A DNA stretch of 64,000 nucleotides from Dialister sp900541485 (GTDB lineage Bacteria > Bacillota > Negativicutes > Veillonellales > Dialisteraceae), in assembly GCA_965119665.1 (NCBI GenBank), contig OZ221974.1, positions 620,001 to 684,000 on the forward strand. Direction: 5' to 3'. The translations under genes were made by a program, and so were the position numbers. Below the pieces are notes generated by a model. It did not search any database. It saw nothing but the letters and a program-made list of their open reading frames with translations, and had not been told where the DNA came from. Below are positions 27,975 to 35,120 of this stretch, piece by piece; within the stretch, counting starts at the first letter, position 1; each line of letters opens with the position of its first letter.

Positions 27975-28819
27975 AATGCCTCTCCCAACTCTTCATCGGT
28001 CATACAATTTTCAGAAACAGCCATACCCGCCTTTCGGAGACGGCGGGATAAATCGGCAGCCACGGGAACGTCCAATCCTATTTCCGTCAGCTTATCCGCT
28101 TGGGAAAAAACTTCCCGCGCCGTACCGTCCATTTGCAAAACACCGCGGTCAATCACCATAACGCGATCGGCCGTCACCGCTTCTTCCATGAAGTGGGTAA
28201 TCAAAACAATCGTAATACCCTCTTTTTCATTCAACTCGTGAATCGTAGCCATGACCTCGGCTCTTCCTTTCGGGTCAAGCATCGCTGTCGGCTCATCAAG
28301 CACAATGCAATCGGGCTGCATGGCAAGCACCCCGGCAATTGCGATCCTTTGCTTTTGTCCGCCGGAAAGCATGGACGGTGCCTGTCCCCTGTAGGCCGTC
28401 ATGCCCACCTTCTCCAAAGCCTGCTCCACGCGCTCCCTGATTTCCCCGGGAGGCACACCGAGATTTTCCGGGCCGAAAGCTACATCCTCTTCCACAATAG
28501 CCGCTACAAGCTGGTTATCGGGATTTTGAAATACCATGCCCACCTTTTGCCTGATTTTCCATACCGCACTCTCATCAGACGTGTTCATGCCGTCTACCAG
28601 CAATTCGCCTTTCGTAGGCAGCAAAAGAGCATTCAGATGACGCGCCAACGTCGATTTACCGCTCCCGTTCGTCCCGATAATCGCCGTAAACCCGCCCTTT
28701 CTGATTTGTGCCGTAATATTTTTTAAAGCCTCAAAAGACTTTCCCTCTTCCGTTTCAAACGTGTGGGATACATTCCGTATATCAAAAAGGATATCCTTAT
28801 CACTCCCGTTACTTTCCAT
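27950..28819 (-). CDS. ecfA1: Energy-coupling factor transporter ATP-binding protein EcfA1
   Basis: First ATPase of the ECF module, 289 residues, with Walker A GTNGSGKST, Q-loop FQNPDNQLVAAIV, signature LSGGQKQRIA, Walker B CIVLDEPTAMLD and ITHFMEEA. GAGGAC precedes the ATG. It heads the operon ecfA1-ecfA2-ecfT. Upstream lies the second repeat array rather than the ribosomal genes that often precede it. Confidence 0.94.
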   Translation of the reverse strand: MESNGSDKDILFDIRNVSHTFETEEGKSFEALKNITAQIRKGGFTAIIGTNGSGKSTLARHLNALLLPTKGELLVDGMNTSDESAVWKIRQKVGMVFQNPDNQLVAAIVEEDVAFGPENLGVPPGEIRERVEQALEKVGMTAYRGQAPSMLSGGQKQRIAIAGVLAMQPDCIVLDEPTAMLDPKGRAEVMATIHELNEKEGITIVLITHFMEEAVTADRVMVIDRGVLQMDGTAREVFSQADKLTEIGLDVPVAADLSRRLRKAGMAVSENCMTDEELGEALCPFVSKM

Positions 28820-28969
28820 TCCGTCCTCGATTCCCTAGAAATATCAGTGATAATTTATCATACCAAAACCATCAAATGCGATCAAATCTGCAATCAATTT
28901 ATATTTTAAAAAAGCACCGCCGTTTTGTCAATGAATCAAGAATGCCCACTGTTAACAATTTATTGTGAC

Positions 28970-29960
28970 AGGAAAACATACGGCTTTGCGAGGCAATAGA
29001 GGTAAGTTGGTGTACACAGGTCAGAATATCATAGAAAAACTAAAAGCACCCCTGCCGTCTTTCTTGAGCGGTGGAAGTATGCGAATGAGTAGAACGGCAC
29101 AGCAGAGTATTGAGTGTTAGCGAAGAATCCGGCAGCGGGTACAGGAAAACACATTTGATAGCTGCAACCTCTGCCCGGATTCTTCACTCTTTCCCGTACC
29201 TTCTCATAACGATATTCCCGACCGCTTTTTCACTCCGTTCAAGAATGACGGGCGGTCAGGTAATACCGTTTTCTAAAAAACTCCTTTTTATCTTTCTGCT
29301 CATACTTGCCCCTTCCGACGGCTCCGCTGACACTTTCCCCGTGTCCGGGGACAGCTTACGTTCCCTATTCTTTAATGTATTCATTTAGCATCAAAATATC
29401 ATGGCAAAGCAATTCACCCCTGCCGTCATTCTTGAGCGGTGGAAGTAAGCGAATGAGTAGAACGGCACAACAGAGTATTGAGTGTTAGCGAAGAATCCGG
29501 CAGCGGGTACAGGAAAACATATTTGATAGCTGCAACCTCTGCCCGGATTCTTCACTCTTTCCCGTACTTTTTCATAACGATATTCCCGACCGCTTTTTCA
29601 TTCCGTTCAAGAATGACGGGCAAGTATTTAATATTTTTCTGTAAAAAACTCCTTTTTATCTTTCTGCTCATACTTATATTCTATTCTTACGGTTCTGCCC
29701 ATACTTACCCCTTCCGACGGCTTCGCAGACACCTTCCCCGACAAGCGGGGACGGCTTTCGGTTTGCATGCTTCGCTTTTTTATTAAATTGGTGGGAACAG
29801 CCTTTTTTATATGAGCCATTTCTTTATTTTGAGTTTTGTTGTATAAAAACTACAAATTCTTTCTTCCTTAACCATTAGCTTCCCCCGCTCTCGGGGGAAG
29901 TTCCAAGCTTGCGAGGCGATAGGGGCAAGTCTGCGTACACAGGTCAGAATCAGTGTTCTT
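28970..29960. repeat. Second array of the same non-coding repeat family
   Basis: The 1.2 kb between ecfA1 and the adhesin gene carries two direct copies of a diverged version of the repeat (landmark CCTGCCGTC at 29051 and 29419, period 368), each with GAAGAATCCGGCAGCGGG and the inverted CCCGGATTCTTCACTC, and a final partial copy at about 29870-29955. No gene is visible. Compared with the first array the copies are shorter and differ in the middle. Confidence 0.8.
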
Positions 29961-29993
29961 GCCCGCTATATTTATTTTTTATTTCTGCACAAA

Positions 29994-30030
29994 AAAAGAT
30001 GGCCGGATTTCTCTCCGGTCATCTTTTTTA
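29994..30030 (-). terminator. Terminator of the YadA-like gene
   Basis: Stem AAAGATGACCGGA / TCCGGCCATCTTT (read on minus), with one G-U pair and a long T run. Confidence 0.88.
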
Positions 30031-30037
30031 TTTAAAA

Positions 30038-31375
30038 TTATCTGGCTTCCAATTCTGCAATCTTTCTCTGCTGAGCGGCAATTTGTTCTCTCTGTTCCAT
30101 CATTTCCGCCTTTTGCGCATTCATTTCTTCCTGCATACGCCCTATTAAAGCATACAATTCTGATACGGTAGCATTGCTTTCGCCCATGCGGTCTCCGCCT
30201 TTGCCTACTTTTACGGAAATGCCTACATTGTAAGCGTTATCTCCGCCGGCAATACTGCTTCCGAAGCTGAGCATGATATTTCTGCTCGGACGATAGAATG
30301 CACCCAGTGCGAAAGCGTGTTCTCCGTTGTAAGATCCGCCTGCCGCTGCGAGATTCAGCTTGTTTGCCGGATCATAGTCGAGCGGGTGAAGTCCTGCCAA
30401 AGCACTGACTTTTGCAAGTCCTTTGTCCGTGTCGGTTGCAAGCTTGTCGATACGGCCTGCCAAAGCGGCATCTGCGCCTGTTAATTTCTTATCCAAAGCA
30501 TCAATGGCAGTCTTGTTAGCATCAATGGCAGTCTTGTTTGTTTCAATACTTTTTGTATTTTTATCCACGTGCTCGATAGCTTGATTTACCTTGCCTGCTG
30601 CTTCATTTGCCTTGCCTGCTGCTTTATTTGCCTTTTGGGTAGCTTCAGCCGAAGCTACTGCACCGGCACTCTGCAAGGTGTTATTGATGGTGTCAATCTT
30701 TCCGCCTAATTCCTTATCTTTTGTTTCTCTTGCTTTTGCTTCAGCAGTAATCTTTCCGTCTAATTCCTTTTCTTTTGCTTCTCTTTCTGTTTTTTCCGCC
30801 TGGTCGGCTTTTGCAAATTCTCCACGAATCTTGGTATCTTCTTCTTGTCTTTCTTTATTTTCCCGGTCTAAATCTTCCGTTTCCTGATCAAATCGACCGT
30901 TAAACTTTTGCTCCAAAGCTTCTCTTGCTGCCGTTTCGCCGGAAATCTTTTCATCTAATTCCTTATCTTTTGTTTCTCTATTCGTAATTTCAAAGTTCAG
31001 AGCATTTCTCATGCCTTCAAGCTTGGTAGATAGTTTATTTTCTTGTTTCCCTCTCGCGTTCTTTTCTGCCTCCAATCCGTTACTAATCTTTCCGACTTGC
31101 TCCTTTATCTTTCTGTTTTCTTCCTCAAAAGATGTAAATTTGCCTTCAGCAGCCTGTTGTTTTTGTTCTATCCCTTCAATTTTTCTAGTGTTTGCCTCAA
31201 CCCCTTGGGTCAGATTATTCACTTTACCATCTAAAGCACTATATTTGCCGTTAAATTCTTCTTTAATCCCGTTAACCTTTGTATCGATTTCCTGATCCGT
31301 ATAGTCGGCGTATACGGCAGAAACTCCGGAAATCATGGATGCCAGTACAAGAGCGGTTACTAATTTTTTCTTCAT
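30038..31375 (-). CDS. YadA-like trimeric autotransporter with C-terminal coiled-coil extension
   Basis: A 445-residue surface protein. Signal peptide KKLVTALVLASMISGVSAVYA; then about 300 residues of heptad-rich, highly charged coiled-coil stalk containing a repeated element ETKDKELDEKI / EAKEKELDGKI and SIETNKTAIDANKTAIDA; then a YadA anchor (AGLHPLDYDPANKLNLAAA, EHAFALGAFYRPSRNIMLSF, YNVGISVKVGKGG). Unlike classical members there is no globular head, and about 50 residues (QEEMNAQKAEMMEQREQ) follow the barrel. Two adjacent ATGs are possible; 31375 gives the better distance to AGAGGT. Confidence 0.82.
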   Translation of the reverse strand: MKKKLVTALVLASMISGVSAVYADYTDQEIDTKVNGIKEEFNGKYSALDGKVNNLTQGVEANTRKIEGIEQKQQAAEGKFTSFEEENRKIKEQVGKISNGLEAEKNARGKQENKLSTKLEGMRNALNFEITNRETKDKELDEKISGETAAREALEQKFNGRFDQETEDLDRENKERQEEDTKIRGEFAKADQAEKTEREAKEKELDGKITAEAKARETKDKELGGKIDTINNTLQSAGAVASAEATQKANKAAGKANEAAGKVNQAIEHVDKNTKSIETNKTAIDANKTAIDALDKKLTGADAALAGRIDKLATDTDKGLAKVSALAGLHPLDYDPANKLNLAAAGGSYNGEHAFALGAFYRPSRNIMLSFGSSIAGGDNAYNVGISVKVGKGGDRMGESNATVSELYALIGRMQEEMNAQKAEMMEQREQIAAQQRKIAELEAR

Positions 31376-31579
31376 CATTTTACCTCTTTCTTCGAAACCT
31401 TTTTGAATAGAATTCATAGTTAGCTATATAAATATAATATCTAACTTACTTAAATATTATATATTATTTTATAACCATGTCAACAATTAATTTATTTAAT
31501 TATCAATAAGAATTCTGCCTCTTCATATCCGTTTTTTGAACGGGAACGTATACGCACCATGTCAGATGTAAAATAATGC

Positions 31580-31610
31580 ACAAAAAAAGAGCATTCTCCG
31601 CTCTTTTTCA
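31580..31610 (-). terminator. Terminator of the HAD hydrolase gene
   Basis: Stem AAAAAGAGC / GCTCTTTTT with a 7-nt loop below the stop at 31638. Confidence 0.85.
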
Positions 31611-31637
31611 TCCTCATATTGACAGAAAATCAATATC

Positions 31638-32399
31638 TTAAATCCATCCGAAATGACGGCATGCCTCATAAATCCCGTCTTCATCTGCATTTTTTGTGAT
31701 ATACTTTGCTTTTTCCTTTAACGGGGCTTTTCCGTTTCCCATAGCAACGGTCATCCATTCCTTCCGAAACATGGAACAATCATTCATACCGTCACCGAAT
31801 ACGACAATCTGCTCATCTGTCAGATGGTACTTTTTCATAATTTCAAAAATACCCCGCTCTTTATGCACAGGCTCTATCAACAACGTATCTTCCCTGAACC
31901 ATACGGAAGGCAAACCGTGGAGCGGTATTTCCTCCGACTCCTTCCGCGTACAGGCGATGAATATTTTATAGATTTGCTCCGCCTTACGATAATCATAGCC
32001 GGGAATGATCTCCGTTTCATAGTAGCGGTCCTTTACCTTTTCCAGATACCCTGCATTACTTGTAATCCGGTATTTCCTGTTTTCCGTCGTTATCGCCCAA
32101 GGATGTTTTTTCCGATCCGTATCCGCCAAAAGACGATAACATAACGGGAGAGGCAAACCCTCATGATAAAGAATTTCCCCCTCTACGGTCACTGCATTTC
32201 CGCCGTCAGAAACGAGCGCAGGAATCTCCAACTCCCTTGCCACCTCTGTCGCATCGGCCTGTATTCGCCCCGTAGCCAAAGAAACAAAATGCCCCTGCGC
32301 CTGCAATTGACGTATCGTCTCTCTCGTACTGTCCGGATAGTCTGCCGTCAGAGGAGTCGTCAACGTGCCGTCTATATCAAAAAAGAAATATTTTCTCAT
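31638..32399 (-). CDS. HAD-superfamily Cof-type sugar-phosphatase-like hydrolase
   Basis: A 253-residue phosphatase of the Cof/IIB subfamily. Motif I DIDGTLTTP at the N-terminus, motif II around LATGR, the cap region in the middle, and motif IV GDGMNDCSMF with the lysine in KAPLKEKAKYI. It most likely dephosphorylates sugar phosphates or phosphorylated vitamins; the substrate is not predictable. ATG at 32399 has GGGAGG seven bases upstream; a GTG-like frame extension of four codons was not used. Confidence 0.9.
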   Translation of the reverse strand: MRKYFFFDIDGTLTTPLTADYPDSTRETIRQLQAQGHFVSLATGRIQADATEVARELEIPALVSDGGNAVTVEGEILYHEGLPLPLCYRLLADTDRKKHPWAITTENRKYRITSNAGYLEKVKDRYYETEIIPGYDYRKAEQIYKIFIACTRKESEEIPLHGLPSVWFREDTLLIEPVHKERGIFEIMKKYHLTDEQIVVFGDGMNDCSMFRKEWMTVAMGNGKAPLKEKAKYITKNADEDGIYEACRHFGWI

Positions 32400-32565
32400 G
32401 CTTCCTCCCATAATATTTTAATTTAATACTACGCAAACAAATACAATTCTGCAAGTCCCCTTCATTTCTGCTATCCCGGTCCCGTACTTCTCACTTCCGA
32501 GTAGCAATCAGGTAAATAATCAGGATCAGTAAGAATTTGTAAGAGATAAACGAAAATGTACATTA

Positions 32566-32602
32566 AAAAACAGGGTCTCCCGAAGGGGAAACCCTGCTTT
32601 TG
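32566..32602 (-). terminator. Terminator of the glutathione peroxidase gene
   Basis: Stem CAGGGT-TCCC / GGGG-ACCCTG (32573-32598) with A/T-rich flanks. Confidence 0.8.
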
Positions 32603-33148
32603 TCAGAGCAGTTTTTTTATTGCTTCTTCCATGCCATAGGGCGTGGTTGTCGGTTCGTATCTTGCTGTGACGTGACCTTCTTTGTCCACAAGGAATTTGG
32701 TGAAGTTCCATTTGATATCATCGCCTTCCATGATTTCAGGGAAGTTCTTGCGGATAAAGTCTTCGAGTCCTTCGGCTTTGGGATTTTCTTTGTCAAAGCC
32801 TTCGAACTTTTTCTCTTTTGTCAGGTAGCGGAACAGGGGTTGTGCGGTCTTTCCGCGGACGTCATTTTTTTCAAAGAGTTGGAATGTCACGCCATAGTTC
32901 AGGCGGCAGAAGCCTTGGATTTCTTCATTGCTTCCCGGATCCTGCTCTGCGAACTGATTGCTTGGAAATCCGAGAATTTCCAGCCCCCGGTCCTTATATT
33001 TCTTATATAAATTTTCCAATTCTTCATATTGCGGGGTGAATCCGCATTTGCTCGCTGTATTTACAATGAGCAGCACTTTCCCTTTATAGTCGGAGAGTGC
33101 TTTTTCTTTGCCTGTAATGGTTTTGCAGGTGAAATCGTAAATTGACAT
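32603..33148 (-). CDS. Glutathione peroxidase family protein (thiol peroxidase)
   Basis: A 181-residue peroxidase of the cysteine (not selenocysteine) GPx type. Peroxidatic Cys in NTASKCGFTPQY (about residue 36), GFPSNQFAEQDPGSNEEI and the WNFTKFLVDKEG segment are complete. Such bacterial enzymes usually use thioredoxin. AAGGAGG precedes the ATG. A strong terminator belonging to the upstream non-coding transcript ends 75 nt before the start, so the gene is transcribed separately. Confidence 0.92.
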   Translation of the reverse strand: MSIYDFTCKTITGKEKALSDYKGKVLLIVNTASKCGFTPQYEELENLYKKYKDRGLEILGFPSNQFAEQDPGSNEEIQGFCRLNYGVTFQLFEKNDVRGKTAQPLFRYLTKEKKFEGFDKENPKAEGLEDFIRKNFPEIMEGDDIKWNFTKFLVDKEGHVTARYEPTTTPYGMEEAIKKLL

Positions 33149-33225
33149 AACGGCCTCCTTATTTTAACAACGGGAATCTGTTTACAGTATACTCTACCGG
33201 CCGGCAGAATTTCCATGTTTTTGTA

Positions 33226-33253
33226 TAAAAAAAAGAAGCAGCAACGCCGCTTC
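33226..33253 (-). terminator. Final terminator of the non-coding transcript
   Basis: On the minus strand stem GAAGCGGC / GCTGCTTC with a 3-nt loop followed by eight T. One G-U pair. Confidence 0.88.
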
Positions 33254-33324
33254 AAAAGGGGGAGGCACCATTGCGCCTCAAGTGAGAACTATATAATAAC
33301 ATCTGTGCGATGTCATTAACAAAA

Positions 33325-33755
33325 AGAGGGGTGAACGATGATGATATTCCCTGGTACCATCATCGTTCAAAGGAGGTTGCCTGTCTTACCGCATAATATA
33401 CGGAAAGAGAAGGCAAGGGGTTGAAATATATACACTCCAAAGGAGAGTTTGTAAAAAGGGTGAACGATGGAATTTCCCTGTTGCCACCGTTCGGAGAAAG
33501 TGAACTTTGCGGGGCAAATCCCTGCAAATATATGTAAAGCCGTTTCCGGCATTTACATCAGGTCTTACGATATATAGTCACTTCATACGAAGTATTTGTA
33601 AAAAGGGTGAACGGTGATATTTCCCTGTTACCACCGTTCAAAGGAGATGAACCTTGTAAAGAATCGTTGCCAATTCTTTCGTATATGTAAAGCCCGGAGG
33701 CATTACAATCATCTTTTGGATTTAGAGAATGATGTTTCCCTGTCACCATTCTCCT
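33325..33755 (-). repeat. Four spaced hairpins with conserved CAGGGAA loop
   Basis: Hairpins at 33333-33368, 33462-33492, 33609-33639 and 33725-33753, 116-147 nt apart. Read on the minus strand the stems are GAACGATGATG/CATCATCGTTC, GAACGGTGG/CCATCGTTC, GAACGGTG/CACCGTTC and GAGAATGGTG/CATCATTCTC, and the loops all hold CAGGGAA. In two of them the stem contains G-U pairs on the minus strand that would be A-C mismatches on the plus strand. Between them lie further hairpins TGTAA...TTACA at 33532-33558 and 33686-33707 that also resemble each other. Confidence 0.7.
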
Positions 33756-33788
33756 TATGAGGCAGGAGTCCTCACTCGTTGTCTCATA

Positions 33789-33823
33789 AATAAAATCCAC
33801 CCCTGCTTTGCAGAAAAGGGTGG
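33789..33823 (-). terminator. Expression-platform terminator of the second cobalamin riboswitch
   Basis: On the minus strand stem CCACCC / GGGTGG with an inner CTGC-AAA-GCAG hairpin, followed by ATTTTATTTAT. It lies about 60 nt beyond the B12-box. Confidence 0.78.
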
Positions 33824-33879
33824 ATACACTAAAAATTCTTTATCACACCGCCTCCCCATCGCTCGCAGGTCAATCAGCA

Positions 33880-34034
33880 GTCAAAACAGGCAGTTCTCCT
33901 GACTTTGCTTCCTCGCGCCTCCGGTCTTCCCAATTCCTCAGTGACATTATCGGATTTACTCAGCATTACAGTGGCGGGACCGTGCCGGTTTCTCACCGGT
34001 CTTCCCTATTAAGCTTTTTCAAGCACCTGTTTTT
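33880..34034 (-). promoter_or_regulatory. Cobalamin riboswitch, downstream copy of a tandem pair
   Basis: Read on the minus strand: ACAGGTGCTTGAA, AATAGGGAAGACCGGTGAGAA, ACGGTCCCGCCACTGTAA, GTCACTGAGG, TTGGGAAGACC and the B12-box GTCAGGAGAACTGCCTGTTT. These are the conserved core elements of the adenosylcobalamin aptamer in the right order. It is followed by its own terminator and preceded by the first copy of the pair. Confidence 0.93.
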
Positions 34035-34067
34035 TCTTATTCAATTTTTAACTGATCCGCCGGACCA

Positions 34068-34113
34068 ATAAAAAAGCTCTTTACACGAACGCAAAGAGAT
34101 GATAAGTACATCT
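34068..34113 (-). terminator. Expression platform of the first cobalamin riboswitch: terminator and competing hairpin
   Basis: Terminator CTCTTT/AAAGAG followed by CTTTTTTATT (34098-34070). An alternative hairpin GAGATG/CATCTC (34113-34095) shares the CTC bases of the terminator stem, so the two exclude each other. Confidence 0.75.
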
Positions 34114-34144
34114 CCCTTCCCATCGCTCGTGGGTCAAACGGTGA

Positions 34145-34300
34145 TATCAAACAGGCAGTTCTCCTGACTTTGCTTCCCTGCTTACCTGGTCTTCCCGATT
34201 TCTCAGTGACATATTCAGGCTTGCTCGGCATTACAGTGGCGGGACCGTGCCGGTTTCTCACCGGTCTTCCCTATTAAGCTTTTTCAAGCACCTGTTCACT
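34145..34300 (-). promoter_or_regulatory. Cobalamin riboswitch, upstream copy of a tandem pair
   Basis: The same conserved elements as in the downstream copy: GAACAGGTGCTTGAA, TAGGGAAGACCGGTGAG, ACGGTCCCGCCACTGTAA, TGTCACTGAG, GGGAAGACC, and GTCAGGAGAACTGCCTGTTT. The two aptamers are almost identical through the core, indicating a recent duplication. Confidence 0.93.
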
Positions 34301-34316
34301 CTGTTCAGTTTTATCC

Positions 34317-34345
34317 ATCATAGCATTCCCTATGATTTCTGTCAA
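34317..34345 (-). promoter_or_regulatory. Strong promoter of the riboswitch-controlled non-coding transcript
   Basis: Perfect TTGACA (34345-34340), 17-nt spacer, TATGAT (34322-34317) with TGC directly before it (extended -10). Predicted start about 34310, ten bases before the first aptamer. Confidence 0.85.
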
Positions 34346-34398
34346 TCTTTATAATCTGTATTTCCCTGTTCCGCCTTGCAAATTTGGCATAGGCTATC

Positions 34399-34965
34399 TC
34401 AAAAAGTCATATCAAAGGTTCCTGCTTCTTCAAGCAGCTTGATATCGATAGGAGAATAGGTTTCCGGATGTTTTTTCAGGAAATGCTGCTCTTCCTCCGG
34501 CGCTTCATAGAAGTTTTCCAGTTTTTTTACTTCTGTATGTACTTTGGGCGGAATATTTTTCTGCACATCATTCACAATCAGGCAGGATTCACTCATCTGC
34601 CGGCTGGTTCCCCTGTTTTGTATGTATGTGACATAGTAGGTAATCTGGGGAATATCTTCATTAGATGTGAAATAGATTCCCGTTTTATACTGGGGACCTT
34701 CACATTTCCCCTGCACACCGTCGGTATAGGGGTTGATTATGGTAAAGAATATAGACAACAAGGAGCCTATATCTATTTTTTTCGGATTATAAGTGACTTT
34801 TACACATTCTACTGCACCTGTGTTTCCGTCAGCAACTTCTTTCTTTGTGGGATTTTCTTTCCCGCTGTTCGCAAATCCTGCGACAGTTTCAGTGACTCCG
34901 TAAATACGGGAGAATACTTCTTGTATGCCATAGTAGGGACCACCGGCGAGATATAATTCTTTCAC
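34399..34965 (-). CDS. MsrA-like protein lacking the catalytic cysteine
   Basis: A 188-residue protein aligned along its whole length with peptide methionine-S-sulfoxide reductase A: VAGFANSGKENPTKKEVADG, GAVECVKVTYNPKKI, INPYTDGVQG and GPQYKTGIYF correspond to family blocks. The catalytic GCFWG motif near the N-terminus reads GGPYYGIQEVF, so the nucleophilic Cys is Pro and the neighbouring Phe-Trp pair is Tyr-Tyr. The codons are unambiguous. It starts with GTG behind AAAGGAGG. It cannot work by the known mechanism; it may bind oxidised Met or have another role. Confidence 0.8.
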   Translation of the reverse strand: MKELYLAGGPYYGIQEVFSRIYGVTETVAGFANSGKENPTKKEVADGNTGAVECVKVTYNPKKIDIGSLLSIFFTIINPYTDGVQGKCEGPQYKTGIYFTSNEDIPQITYYVTYIQNRGTSRQMSESCLIVNDVQKNIPPKVHTEVKKLENFYEAPEEEQHFLKKHPETYSPIDIKLLEEAGTFDMTF

Positions 34966-35027
34966 GGTAATTCCTCCTTTTTTATAAATATCGGGTTGTG
35001 TTTTTTATATTTTAAAACAAATGATGA

Positions 35028-35072
35028 AAGAAATAAAGAATCCCCGGATCTGTCTCCGGGGATATTCTTCAT
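35028..35072 (-). terminator. Hairpin after the first meaB gene
   Basis: Stem AAGAAT-CCCCGGA / TCCGGGG-ATTCTT with a short loop; only a weak T run follows on the minus strand. Confidence 0.6.
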
Positions 35073-35120
35073 TTCAAAATAAGGTGCTAAAGGACTTTCT
35101 TCCTTTACCGGAGAGTCATT

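Larger units (their letters stand above)
33226..34310 (-). ncRNA. Cobalamin-riboswitch-controlled transcript with hairpin array and no convincing ORF
   Basis: A strong promoter (34345-34317), two cobalamin aptamers each with its own terminator, then about 550 nt of hairpin-rich sequence (33255-33790) and a strong final terminator (33253-33226). The short open frames inside (80 and 61 codons) cross the hairpins, lack ribosome-binding sites and resemble nothing known. The next gene, glutathione peroxidase, lies beyond the final terminator. The simplest reading is a B12-controlled non-coding RNA; a transcript with very small peptides or a decayed gene remains possible. Confidence 0.6.

Noticed and set aside
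24905..29960. CRISPR array in the repeat-rich region
   Set aside because: The repeats are 370-560 bp long and contain no short direct repeats with unique spacers; no cas genes are present.
33558..33800. Open frame of 80 codons on the minus strand inside the non-coding transcript
   Set aside because: It runs through two of the hairpins, starts at a GTG inside the riboswitch terminator, has no good ribosome-binding site and resembles no family.
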